From: Prevotellaceae bacterium
Lineage (GTDB): Bacteria; Bacteroidota; Bacteroidia; Bacteroidales; Bacteroidaceae
DNA: 64,000 nucleotides
Reading direction: 5' to 3'
NCBI GenBank assembly: GCA_021204865.1
Contig: JAJPYQ010000043.1
Location: 17,221 to 81,220, forward strand
Part shown: piece after piece, positions 1 to 8,237 of the stretch
How the letters are laid out: every line of letters begins with the position of its first letter
Position numbering within the stretch: position 1 is the first letter of the stretch
Made by a program: the position numbers and the translations under genes
The notes under the pieces: generated by a model
The model's input: only the letters and a program-made list of their open reading frames with translations
What the model was told of the DNA's origin: nothing
Databases searched by the model: none

Positions 1-114
1 GTAGACCCTCTTCCCCAAAGGGGTGTAGACCTCTTTCCCAAAAGGGGTGTAGACCCTCTTCCCCAAAGGGGTGTAGACCTCTTTCCCAAAAGGGGTGTAG
101 ACCTCTTTCGCGGC
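1..114. repeat. 24-bp tandem array A
   Basis: Four full 24-bp units and a partial fifth; the array may start before the window. The units share GTAGACC, a C/T-rich stretch and a CCCC-AAA-GGGG hairpin core, and alternate between two variants (units 1 and 3 identical, 2 and 4 identical). It lies directly upstream of the arabinose operon. The sequence is closely related to array E at 20.0-20.2 kb. Confidence 0.9.
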
Positions 115-126
115 TATCTTTAGCCG
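111..126 (+). promoter_or_regulatory. hairpin with -7-like box upstream of araA
   Basis: CGGCTA-tctt-TAGCCG is a perfect 6-bp inverted repeat containing TATCTTTA (115-122), one base from the Bacteroidetes -7 consensus TAnnTTTG. No TTTG box is visible 20 nt upstream. The following A/T-rich leader (130-191) has no Shine-Dalgarno sequence. It could be the araA promoter or a small operator; weak evidence. Confidence 0.25.
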
Positions 127-191
127 CCTGAAACACAAACAAACACAGAGATCAATATACAAACATTACCAACCAATTAAATTTAATTACT

Positions 192-1727
192 ATGTACGAG
201 AACTTTGAAATCTGGTGGGTGACTGGCGCACAGTTGCTCTACGGTGGTGAGACAGTGAAGATCGTGGACGGACACTCGCAGGAGATGGTAGCCGGACTTA
301 ACGCAAGCGGCAACATCCCAGTCAAGATTGTCTACAAAGGCACAGCCAACAGCTCCAAGGAAGTGGAGACCGTCATGAAGGCTGCCAACAACGACGAGAA
401 ATGCATCGGCATCATCACCTGGATGCACACCTTCTCGCCAGCCAAGATGTGGATAAAGGGCTTGCAGGCCCTGCAGAAGCCCCTTCTGCACTTCCACACC
501 CAGTACAACAAGGAGATACCCTGGGACACGATGGACATGGACTTCATGAACCTCAACCAGAGCGCACACGGCGACCGTGAGTTCGGACACATCTGCGCCC
601 ACCTGCGCAAGCCACGCAAGGTGGTGAGCGGCTACTGGAAGGAGGAGAAGCCACAGAAAGCCATCGCCGTGTGGGCAAGGGTAGCAGCCGCTTGGGCTGA
701 CGCTCACGACATGCGCATCCTGCGCTTCGGAGACCAGATGAACAACGTGGCTGTGACCGACGGCGACAAGGTGGAGGCTGAGGTGCGCCTGGGCTACCAC
801 GTGGACTACTACCCCGTGAGCTCGCTGATGGAGTACTACAAGAAGGTGACCGACCAGGAGATAGACGAGCTGGTGGCTGAGTACAAGAAGCTCTACACCA
901 TCAAGATAGACGAGTCGGGCGAGCAGGTCTACTGGGAGAAGGTCAGGAACAGCGCCAAGGCGGAGATAGCCCTGCGCCGCGTGCTGAAGGACGAGGGAGC
1001 GAAGGGCTTCACCACCAACTTCGACGACCTTGGCGGAGCTGACATCGACGACCCCAAGTTCCTCGGCTTCGACCAGATACCGGGACTTGCCTCGCAGCGT
1101 CTGATGGCAGAGGGCTACGGCTTCGGTGCTGAGGGCGACTGGAAGACTGCCGCTCTCTACCGCACCGTGTGGTTCATGACGCAGGGAATGGGCAAGGGCT
1201 GCTCCTTCCTCGAGGACTACACCCTTAACTTCGACGGCGACCAGAGCGCCATCCTTCAGTCGCACATGCTGGAGGTATGCCCGCTCATAGCAGCCAACAA
1301 GCCGCGCCTTGAGGTTCACTTCCTCGGCATCGGCATACGCAAGAGCCAGACTGCCCGCCTCGTGTTCGACAGCAAGACAGGCGACGGCGTGACAGCCACT
1401 GTCATCGACCTCGGCAACCGCTTCCGCCTCATCGTGAACGACGTGAAGTGCATCGCACCGAAGCCACTGCCTAAGCTTCCTGTCGCAAACGCCCTCTGGA
1501 TACCGCAGCCTAACTTCGAGGTAGGCACCGAGGCCTGGATACTCTGCGGCGGCACTCACCACAGCGCCCTGTCCTACGACATCAGCCCCGAGTTCTGGGA
1601 AGACTACGCCGAGATAGCCGGCATAGAGATGGTGCACATCAACAAGGACACCACCGTCAGCGGCATCAAGCACGACCTGCGCGTGGGCGAGGTATACTAT
1701 ATGTTGAACCGCTCCGTTCTGATGTAA
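192..1727 (+). CDS. araA: L-arabinose isomerase
   Basis: Cytosolic enzyme converting L-arabinose to L-ribulose, the entry step of arabinose catabolism. The 511-residue product has the usual family length. It opens with the characteristic segment FEIWWVTGAQLLYG (residues 5-18), carries WMHTFSPAKMW (77-87), and near the C terminus has GGTHHSALSYD with the conserved histidine pair. The ATG at 192 follows an A/T-rich leader typical of Bacteroidetes translation starts. It is the first gene of a four-gene set (isomerase, kinase, transketolase, RpiB), only 3 nt before the kinase. No L-ribulose-5-phosphate 4-epimerase (AraD) follows it, so that gene must be elsewhere or upstream of the window. Confidence 0.96.
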   Translation: MYENFEIWWVTGAQLLYGGETVKIVDGHSQEMVAGLNASGNIPVKIVYKGTANSSKEVETVMKAANNDEKCIGIITWMHTFSPAKMWIKGLQALQKPLLHFHTQYNKEIPWDTMDMDFMNLNQSAHGDREFGHICAHLRKPRKVVSGYWKEEKPQKAIAVWARVAAAWADAHDMRILRFGDQMNNVAVTDGDKVEAEVRLGYHVDYYPVSSLMEYYKKVTDQEIDELVAEYKKLYTIKIDESGEQVYWEKVRNSAKAEIALRRVLKDEGAKGFTTNFDDLGGADIDDPKFLGFDQIPGLASQRLMAEGYGFGAEGDWKTAALYRTVWFMTQGMGKGCSFLEDYTLNFDGDQSAILQSHMLEVCPLIAANKPRLEVHFLGIGIRKSQTARLVFDSKTGDGVTATVIDLGNRFRLIVNDVKCIAPKPLPKLPVANALWIPQPNFEVGTEAWILCGGTHHSALSYDISPEFWEDYAEIAGIEMVHINKDTTVSGIKHDLRVGEVYYMLNRSVLM

Positions 1728-1730
1728 GCC

Positions 1731-3323
1731 ATGGACCCCAAGACAACCATAACATCAGGCAAAGCCATACTCGGCATCGAGTTCGGCTCTACCAGGATTA
1801 AGGCGGTCCTCATCGACCAGGAGAACAAACCCATCGCACAGGGCAGCCACACGTGGGAGAACCAGCTGGTGGACGGACTCTGGACCTACAGCATCCCCGC
1901 CATCTGGTTCGGACTGCAAGACTGCTACGCCGACCTGCGCAAGAACGTGCTCGAGAAGTATGAGGTGGAGATCGAGACACTCGCTGCCATCGGCATCAGC
2001 GCGATGATGCACGGCTACATGGCGTTCAACAAGGAGCAGAGGATACTCGTGCCCTTCCGCACCTGGCGCAACACCAACACCGGCAAGGCGGCTGCCGAGC
2101 TCTCCAAGCTCTTCAACTACAACATACCCCTGCGCTGGAGCATCTCGCACCTCTACCAGTGCATACTCGACAACGAGGAGCACGTCAAGGACATCGACTT
2201 CCTCACCACACTCGCGGGCTACGTGCATTGGCAGATAACGGGAGAGAAGGTGATCGGCGTGGGCGACGCATCCGGCATCATCCCCGTCGACCCCGCCACC
2301 AAGACCTACGACGCGACGATGGTTGACAAGTTCGACAAGCTGGTAGCACCCAAGAAATATCCCTGGAAGCTGCTCGACATACTGCCCAAGTCGCTCAACG
2401 CAGGCGAGAACGCGGGCTTCCTCACCCCCGACGGAGCAACGAAGCTCGACATATCGGGCCACCTGAAGGCTGGCATACCAGTCTGCCCGCCTGAGGGCGA
2501 CGCAGGCACAGGCATGGCTGCCACCAACTCCGTCAAGCAGCGCACTGGCAACGTCTCCGCCGGCACTTCCTCGTTCTCCATGATTGTGCTGGAGAAGGAA
2601 CTGAGCAAGCCCTACGAGACCATCGACATGGTGACCACCCCCGACGGCTCGCTGGTGGCTATGGTGCACTGCAACAACTGCACGTCCGACATCAACGCCT
2701 GGGTGAAGATCTTCAAGGAGTTCATGGAACTGACGGGGCAGGAGGTAAGCATGCCTAAGCTCTATGCCGACCTCTTCAACGTCGCGATGAAGGGCGACCC
2801 CGACTGCGGCGGCCTCATCTCCTACAACTACGTCAGCGGCGAGCCTGTCACAGGTCTTGACGACGGTCGCCCCCTCTTCATACGCTCCGCCAACGACAAG
2901 TTCAACCTCGCCAACTTCATGCGCACACACCTCTACGGAGCCATCGGCGTGCTGAAGGTGGGCAACGACATCCTGCTCAAGGAGGAGAAGATCAAGGTGG
3001 ACCGCATCACTGGCCACGGAGGCTACTTCACCACACCAGGCGTGGGGCAGCGCATGCTGGCTGCCGCGCTCAACTCACCCATCTCCGTCATGGAGACAGC
3101 CGGAGAGGGCGGAGCGTGGGGCATTGCCCTGCTCGCCTCCTACGTGGTGAACAACCCCGACAAGCGCAACCTCGCCGACTGGCTGGACAAGATGGTCTTC
3201 GCAGGCAACGCCGGCAAGGAGGTCATCCCAACGCCAGAGGACGTGGCTGGCTTCGACAAGTATCTGGAGAACTACAAGCGCGGCCTGACCATCGAGAAGG
3301 CTGCCGTGAAGGCTAAGAAGTAA
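1731..3323 (+). CDS. FGGY-family carbohydrate kinase, probable L-ribulokinase
   Basis: Predicted ATP-dependent sugar kinase phosphorylating the L-ribulose made by the preceding isomerase. The N terminus ILGIEFGSTRIKAVLID (about residues 13-29) is the phosphate-1 motif of the FGGY/ASKHA fold, and a C-terminal adenosine-motif region containing TAGEGGAWGIALLASY is present. At 530 residues the length fits the FGGY family. The N-terminal motif differs from classical AraB (GxDYGTDS type), so this looks like the alternative pentulokinase that accompanies araA in gut Bacteroidales; substrate is inferred from position only. It starts 3 nt after the araA stop and is followed 13 nt later by transketolase. 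Confidence 0.85.
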   Translation: MDPKTTITSGKAILGIEFGSTRIKAVLIDQENKPIAQGSHTWENQLVDGLWTYSIPAIWFGLQDCYADLRKNVLEKYEVEIETLAAIGISAMMHGYMAFNKEQRILVPFRTWRNTNTGKAAAELSKLFNYNIPLRWSISHLYQCILDNEEHVKDIDFLTTLAGYVHWQITGEKVIGVGDASGIIPVDPATKTYDATMVDKFDKLVAPKKYPWKLLDILPKSLNAGENAGFLTPDGATKLDISGHLKAGIPVCPPEGDAGTGMAATNSVKQRTGNVSAGTSSFSMIVLEKELSKPYETIDMVTTPDGSLVAMVHCNNCTSDINAWVKIFKEFMELTGQEVSMPKLYADLFNVAMKGDPDCGGLISYNYVSGEPVTGLDDGRPLFIRSANDKFNLANFMRTHLYGAIGVLKVGNDILLKEEKIKVDRITGHGGYFTTPGVGQRMLAAALNSPISVMETAGEGGAWGIALLASYVVNNPDKRNLADWLDKMVFAGNAGKEVIPTPEDVAGFDKYLENYKRGLTIEKAAVKAKK

Positions 3324-3336
3324 GGAGGAACGCGTC

Positions 3337-5367
3337 ATGGCTAATTCTATTGAGACACTTAACAAAGCCGCCAACAACATCCGCATCCTCGCCGCAAGCG
3401 CGGTGGAGAAGGCTAAGAGCGGCCACCCCGGCGGCGCTATGGGCGGCGCTGACTTCATCAACGTGCTCTACAGCGAGTACCTCCAGTTCGACCCCGACCA
3501 ACCCGCTTGGGTGGGGCGCGACCGCTTCTTCCTCGACCCCGGGCACATGGCTCCAATGCTCTACAGCCAACTCTGCCTCATCGGCAAGTACTCACTTGAT
3601 GAGCTTGCCAACCTCCGACAGTGGGGCTCTCCCACCACGGGGCATCCTGAGTTCGAGGTGGCACGTGGCATAGAGAACACCTCCGGTCCGCTCGGACAAG
3701 GGCACTGCTTCGCCGTCGGGGCAGCCATCGCTGCCAAGTTCCTCGCGGCGCACACTGGCAACCCCACCTTCCAGAAGGAGACCATCTACGCCTACATCTC
3801 CGACGGAGGAGTGCAGGAGGAGATCTCGCAGGGAGCGGCCCGCATAGCCGCCACCCTTGGACTGGACAACCTCATCATGTTCTACGACAGCAACGACATA
3901 CAGCTCTCCACCGAGACTGCCGAGGTGATGACGGAGAACACAGGCGACAAGTACCGCGCTCTGGGCTGGGAAGTCATAGAGATCAACGGCAACGACGCTG
4001 CCGAGATACGCTGCGCCCTCGACAAGGCCAAGCAGGTCACCAGCAAGCCCACCCTCATCATAGGCAAGTGCGTGATGGGCAAGGGCGCGCTCAAGGCCGA
4101 CGGCACAAGCTACGAGCGCAACTGCAAGACGCACGGCGCTCCCCTCGGAGGCGACGCTTACGTCAACACCGTCAAGAACCTTGGAGGCGACCCCGAGAAC
4201 CCCTTCCAGATCTTCCCTGAGGTGCAGCAGATGTACAACAACCGCCTGGGTGAGCTGCGGCAGATCACTGCACAACGTCACGCGGAGGAGCAGCAGTGGG
4301 CCAAGCAGAACCCTGAGCAGGCAAAGGCTCAGGACGAGTGGTTCAGCGGCAACGCCCCCAAGATAGACTGGAGCCGGTGCGCGCAGAAGGACAACGACGC
4401 CACACGCAACGCAAGCTCCGCCTGCCTCGCGCAGCTCGCACAGCAAGTGCCCAACATGATATGCGCAAGCGCCGACCTCTCCAACAGCGACAAGACCGAC
4501 GGCTTCCTCAAGCAGACCCACGCCCTCAAGGCGGGCGACTTCAGCGGAGCCTTCCTGCAGGCAGGCGTGGCGGAACTCACGATGGCTTGCTGCTGCATAG
4601 GCATGGCACTCCACGGGGGCGTTATACCCGCCTGCGGCACGTTCTTCGTGTTCAGCGACTATATGAAGCCCGCCGTGCGCATGGCTGCCCTCATGGAGCT
4701 GCCCGTCAAGTTCATCTGGACACACGACGCCTTCCGCGTGGGAGAGGACGGACCCACCCACGAACCCGTGGAGCAGGAGGCGCAGATACGCCTCATGGAG
4801 AAGCTCAAGAACCACCACGGGCGGAACTCCATGCTCGTGCTAAGGCCCGCAGACGCACGGGAGACAACCGTCGCCTGGGCTATGGCTATGGAGAACACCT
4901 GCACCCCCTCCGCCCTCATACTCAGCCGCCAGAACATCAACAACCTGCCCGAGGGCAACGACTACGAGCTGGCACGCAAGGGAGGCTACGTGGTCAGCGG
5001 CAGCGACGCAGAGCCCGACGTGGTGCTCGTCGCAACAGGCTCTGAGGTGGCTACGCTGGTCAGTGGAGCTGAGCTGCTCAGGAAGGACGGCGTCAAGGTG
5101 CGCATAGTCAGCGTCCCAAGCGAGGGACTGTTCCGCAGCCAGACTGCCGACTACCAGCAGAGCGTCGTACCCACAGGAGCGAAGGTGTTCGGCATGACAG
5201 CCGGGCTGCCCGTCAACCTGCAAGGCTTCCTCATCGGGGCAGACCCCAAGAGCCGAGTGTGGGGCCTCGAGAGCTTCGGATTCTCAGCACCCTACAAGGT
5301 GCTCGACGAGAAGCTCGGCTACACAGCCCAGAACGTCTACCAACAGGTTAAGGCAATCCTCGCGTGA
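3337..5367 (+). CDS. tkt: transketolase
   Basis: Thiamine-diphosphate enzyme moving two-carbon units between pentose and triose/hexose phosphates, connecting xylulose-5-phosphate from arabinose to the non-oxidative pentose phosphate pathway. The 676-residue product has all three transketolase domains: the N-terminal TPP domain (KAKSGHPGGAMG near residue 27, GPLGQGH near 118, FYDSNDIQLS near 187), the pyrimidine-binding domain (THDAFRVGEDGPTHEP near 465) and a C-terminal domain (VATGSEVATLV near 565). A clear Shine-Dalgarno sequence (AAGGAGG, 3322-3328) precedes the ATG, unusual in this window. The stop overlaps the rpiB start by 4 nt. It is probably a pathway-dedicated copy. Confidence 0.96.
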   Translation: MANSIETLNKAANNIRILAASAVEKAKSGHPGGAMGGADFINVLYSEYLQFDPDQPAWVGRDRFFLDPGHMAPMLYSQLCLIGKYSLDELANLRQWGSPTTGHPEFEVARGIENTSGPLGQGHCFAVGAAIAAKFLAAHTGNPTFQKETIYAYISDGGVQEEISQGAARIAATLGLDNLIMFYDSNDIQLSTETAEVMTENTGDKYRALGWEVIEINGNDAAEIRCALDKAKQVTSKPTLIIGKCVMGKGALKADGTSYERNCKTHGAPLGGDAYVNTVKNLGGDPENPFQIFPEVQQMYNNRLGELRQITAQRHAEEQQWAKQNPEQAKAQDEWFSGNAPKIDWSRCAQKDNDATRNASSACLAQLAQQVPNMICASADLSNSDKTDGFLKQTHALKAGDFSGAFLQAGVAELTMACCCIGMALHGGVIPACGTFFVFSDYMKPAVRMAALMELPVKFIWTHDAFRVGEDGPTHEPVEQEAQIRLMEKLKNHHGRNSMLVLRPADARETTVAWAMAMENTCTPSALILSRQNINNLPEGNDYELARKGGYVVSGSDAEPDVVLVATGSEVATLVSGAELLRKDGVKVRIVSVPSEGLFRSQTADYQQSVVPTGAKVFGMTAGLPVNLQGFLIGADPKSRVWGLESFGFSAPYKVLDEKLGYTAQNVYQQVKAILA

Positions 5368-5810
5368 TGGAGAAGCCAACGCTCATAGGACTTGCCAGCG
5401 ACCATGCGGGCTACCCCCTGAAAGAGTTCGTCAAGAACTACCTCGACAAGCGGGGCATCCAGTGGAAGGACTTCGGCACAGACAGCGAGGCTTCGTGCGA
5501 CTACGCCGACTTCGGTCATCCTCTCGCACTCGCAGTCGAGGCGGGGCAGTGCCAGCTCGGCATAGCCGTCTGCGGCAGCGGCGAGGGCATATCCATGACC
5601 CTCAACAAGCACCAGGGCATCCGCGCTGGCCTCTGCTGGATACCCGAGATAGCACATCTCTCGCGCCAGCACAACGACGCCAACGTACTCGTCATGCCGG
5701 GGCGCTTCATCTCGGAGGAGACTGCCGCGGCAGTCATGGACGAGTTCCTCAGCACCGACTTCGAGGGAGGCAGACACCAACGCAGGATAGAGAAGATACC
5801 CGTCAGGTAA
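5364..5810 (+). CDS. rpiB: ribose-5-phosphate isomerase B
   Basis: Interconverts ribose-5-phosphate and ribulose-5-phosphate. The 148-residue product fits the RpiB/LacAB family: GLASDHAGYPLKE near residues 9-21, the catalytic-loop segment GIAVCGSGEGISM near 67-79 with the active-site Cys, and LCWIPEIAHLSRQHNDANVL near 92-111. The ATG overlaps the tkt stop (ATGA), suggesting translational coupling. Last gene of the pentose operon; a strong intrinsic terminator follows 23 nt after the stop. Confidence 0.94.
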   Translation: MMEKPTLIGLASDHAGYPLKEFVKNYLDKRGIQWKDFGTDSEASCDYADFGHPLALAVEAGQCQLGIAVCGSGEGISMTLNKHQGIRAGLCWIPEIAHLSRQHNDANVLVMPGRFISEETAAAVMDEFLSTDFEGGRHQRRIEKIPVR

Positions 5811-5833
5811 AACCTAACCTAACCCTTCTACAA

Positions 5834-5866
5834 GCCGCGGGGCAAGTTGCCCCGCGGCCTTTTTTG
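5834..5866 (+). terminator. intrinsic terminator of the pentose operon
   Basis: Perfect 12-bp stem GCCGCGGGGCAA / TTGCCCCGCGGC with a one-base visible loop, followed by a C and then six T. It sits 23 nt after the rpiB stop. Confidence 0.93.
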
Positions 5867-5890
5867 TGCCCCCAAGGCAGGTGTCGCGAT

Positions 5891-5979
5891 CGGTCCGACG
5901 AGGTGATTGGAATCGGTCCGACGGAGGGACTGGAATCGGTCCGACGGAGTGATTGGAATCGGTCCGACGAAGCGATTCC
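5891..5979. repeat. 23-bp tandem array B
   Basis: Nearly four copies of a 23-bp unit beginning CGGTCCGACG and ending GATTGGAAT, with the palindromic core TCGGTCCGA. Units differ at a few positions (gaggtg, gaggga, gagtga, aagcga). It lies between the pentose-operon terminator and the next gene. A reading frame through the array continues into the downstream gene, but that extension is repeat sequence rather than protein. Confidence 0.92.
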
Positions 5980-6048
5980 AAAGCCTCCTATCGAGGCTTT
6001 GCCCGCTTTGCTTTATTGCTTACCTTCGCGGGTAAGAGAGAGAAAGAG

Positions 6049-6717
6049 ATGCTTTCCGGCTTCATTCATTCCTGCGCTGAGTTGATAGACTACATCGACG
6101 AGGTTGGCTTCCTGCCTTTGCTGAGCATGGGGGTGCGGGGCTGGTCTGCTGAGCAGGTGGTGGGCGAGGAGTGCCGTTACTCTCCCCTGCCCGACGGGGG
6201 CTTCGAGTGGCCTTTGTGGGAATGGAAGGGGGAGATAATAAGGGAGAGCGGCTGCGCCTACGGCAAGTTCTTCGACAAGAAGGCAGCCTTCGTGAGCCGT
6301 GAGTGGTGGGCGGACTTCTGCAACCTCCGTCGGAGCGTGTTCCCAGCCCCACGGGAGGGTAGCATAGAGGAGAGCATTCTCTATTGCCTCAGCGAGCGCG
6401 GCAGCCTCACGACAAGAGAGCTGCGCAGGGCGTGCGGCTTCACGGGAGCTAGGATGCGCAGCCGCTTCGACGGCTACGTGGCAAGCCTCGAGATGGGCTG
6501 CCGCGTCGTGACGGAGGACTTTGTCTACCCTGAGGACAGGCACGGGAGGCGGTACGGCTGGGGCTGGTCGCTGCTCACAACGCCCGAGCGCCTCTTCGGC
6601 TCTGCGCAGTGCCACACAGAGCGCAAGCCCGAGGAGTCGAGGCAGCGCATCCTCAGGCAGCTTCAGCGCATCCTGCCCGACACGCCCGAGGAGCAGATAG
6701 CAAGGCTGGTGAGGTAG
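6049..6717 (+). CDS. AlkZ-related winged-helix protein
   Basis: A 222-residue protein resembling the uncharacterised family annotated as AlkZ-related, distantly connected with the winged-helix fold of AlkZ/YcaQ DNA glycosylases. Visible hallmarks are an N-terminal helix LIDYIDEVGFLPLL, the block GFEWPLWEWKGEI, and the segment CAYGKFFDKKAAFVSREWW about residues 75-93. The region ESILYCLSERGSLTTRELRR (about 119-138) reads as a helix-turn-helix. The ATG at 6049 was chosen over the upstream in-frame start at 5953 because that start lies inside repeat array B and because a purine-rich stretch (GAGAGAGAAAGAG) precedes 6049. Role in DNA repair is inference only. Confidence 0.6.
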   Translation: MLSGFIHSCAELIDYIDEVGFLPLLSMGVRGWSAEQVVGEECRYSPLPDGGFEWPLWEWKGEIIRESGCAYGKFFDKKAAFVSREWWADFCNLRRSVFPAPREGSIEESILYCLSERGSLTTRELRRACGFTGARMRSRFDGYVASLEMGCRVVTEDFVYPEDRHGRRYGWGWSLLTTPERLFGSAQCHTERKPEESRQRILRQLQRILPDTPEEQIARLVR

Positions 6718-6726
6718 GCATACACG

Positions 6727-6767
6727 AGAAGACCCCCGCAAGCTTAAGGGGCTCGTGGGGGTCTTCT
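6727..6767. terminator. bidirectional terminator between convergent genes
   Basis: AGAAGACCCCCGC (6727-6739) pairs with GTGGGGGTCTTCT (6755-6767) around a loop of about 15 nt. It lies between the stop at 6717 (+) and the GH57 stop at 6784 (-), so it can serve both strands. Confidence 0.85.
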
Positions 6768-6783
6768 GTATAAGCGTCAAGGG

Positions 6784-8211
6784 TTATTGCTTCTTCTTTG
6801 TTGTCGTCTTGGCTGCCTTCTTGGGGGCTGCCTTGGTGGCTTTCTTCGGGGCTGCCTTAGCTTTGGGCGCGGGCTTCTGCTCCTCCTTCGTCTGTTCGGT
6901 GACCGTTGGCTCGTACTTCTCGAGGCGGGCCTTGAGGCGGCTTATCTCGTTGTCCTTGACGTTGAGCTCCACTCCCTGGTTCTGTATGGTGGTGTAGAGG
7001 GCGTTGAGCTCGTCGTTCTCCACCTCGATGGGGAAGAGGTTCTGCACCCGCTTGATGAAGTCGCCCAGGATGTTCATGTAGTTGGTGAATGCGTCGTAGG
7101 GGCTCTCGTAGAAGCTGCGGAACATGGCGACGCTGGCGGGCTTGGTGGTCATGAAGCGGAAGTTGTTGGAGGCTTGTATGCGGTCCCAGTCCTGCTTCAG
7201 GCGTCGGTCTTGGCAGGCGAGTATGCGCCCCGCGAGCCATTCGTTGTAGAGCTTGCCGAAGGCCTCGCGCTGCATGCCGTTGCCCAGCCAGCAGCTCGTG
7301 TCGCGCTCCTCGTCGTTCCAGCTGACGGGGTGCACTATCTCCATCGGTCCCACGGACTTTGTCTTGCTGATGATCTCGGAGGGGGTGGCGAAGACGACGT
7401 TCTGCGCCTTTGCCTGTGCGGGCAGTGCCTTGAGGAAGTCGAGGATGTTGCTGGAGAGTGGCTGGAAGATGCCTATGGCGCAGAGCTCCATGAAGATGTT
7501 GACTATCTGCTGGTCGTCGGGCAGGCTGGCTATCTTGCCGATGTAGCGGTCGGCGAAGAGGGGGTACTCGTTCCAGCTGCTGTCGTTGAAGCGCAGCGAT
7601 ATGTCGTCGCTGAGGACATAGTCTCTGAGCAGGAGCTTGACGCTGGGGTCGAGGGGGCAGCTGTAGACGAAGTGGGGGCTCTTCCATCCCAGGATGTGCT
7701 TGGCTCCCTCGGCTATCATTCCCTTGAAGCCCATGCGTCCCGCGAGGGCTCCGATGTCGTCGTTGTAGATGAGGCTGGAGTTGCGCAGCACCTTGGGGGC
7801 TTTACCGAACACCTGCTTTATCTTGGCAGCCTGGCGCTTGGTCTCCTCGATGAACACTTCCTCGTTGGCGAGCGAGCTCAGTCCGTGGCTGTATGGCTCG
7901 GCAAGGAACTCCACGCAGCCCGTGTCGTTGAGCTGCTGAAGGAGGTCGATTACCTCGGGGGCGTAGGTCTCGAGCAGTTCCATGGCTACGCCTGAGAGGG
8001 AGAAGGCCACCTTGAAGAACTGTCCGTGCTCCCTTGCCATCTCCAGGAGGGCGGTGAGAGTGGGTATGTAGCTCTTCTCTGCTGTCTCGGCGATGGCGCG
8101 CTCGTTCTCGTAGTCGTCGTAGTAGTAGTGGTCGGTGCCTATGTCGAAGAAGCGGTAGCGCTTCAGGCGTACGGGCTGGTGTATCTCAAAATACAGGCAA
8201 ATGGTTTTCAT
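6784..8211 (-). CDS. GH57 alpha-amylase-like glycoside hydrolase
   Basis: Predicted alpha-glucan hydrolase or transferase of glycoside hydrolase family 57. The 475-residue protein begins with the GH57 signature ICLYFEIHQPVRL (residues 4-16) and has KVAFSLSGVAMELLE near residue 67 and FLAEPYSHGLSSL near 100. No signal peptide is visible, so it should act in the cytosol on glycogen-like polymers. The last 40 residues form an Ala/Lys/Pro-rich basic tail (PAPKAKAAPKKATK...) of unknown purpose. It is the last gene of the GDE-GT4-GH57 operon, 26 nt after the GT4 stop, and ends at a bidirectional terminator. Confidence 0.9.
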   Translation of the reverse strand: MKTICLYFEIHQPVRLKRYRFFDIGTDHYYYDDYENERAIAETAEKSYIPTLTALLEMAREHGQFFKVAFSLSGVAMELLETYAPEVIDLLQQLNDTGCVEFLAEPYSHGLSSLANEEVFIEETKRQAAKIKQVFGKAPKVLRNSSLIYNDDIGALAGRMGFKGMIAEGAKHILGWKSPHFVYSCPLDPSVKLLLRDYVLSDDISLRFNDSSWNEYPLFADRYIGKIASLPDDQQIVNIFMELCAIGIFQPLSSNILDFLKALPAQAKAQNVVFATPSEIISKTKSVGPMEIVHPVSWNDEERDTSCWLGNGMQREAFGKLYNEWLAGRILACQDRRLKQDWDRIQASNNFRFMTTKPASVAMFRSFYESPYDAFTNYMNILGDFIKRVQNLFPIEVENDELNALYTTIQNQGVELNVKDNEISRLKARLEKYEPTVTEQTKEEQKPAPKAKAAPKKATKAAPKKAAKTTTKKKQ

Positions 8212-8237
8212 GACTTTCTTATAAGTTTATTACGTTA

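Noticed and set aside
183..1673. Long antisense frame opposite araA, and similar ones opposite the FGGY kinase, tkt, GH57, GH127, M16 and others
   Set aside because: They mirror the high-GC codon pattern of the real genes, have Val/Leu/His/Ala-rich unstructured composition and no recognisable motifs or start signals.
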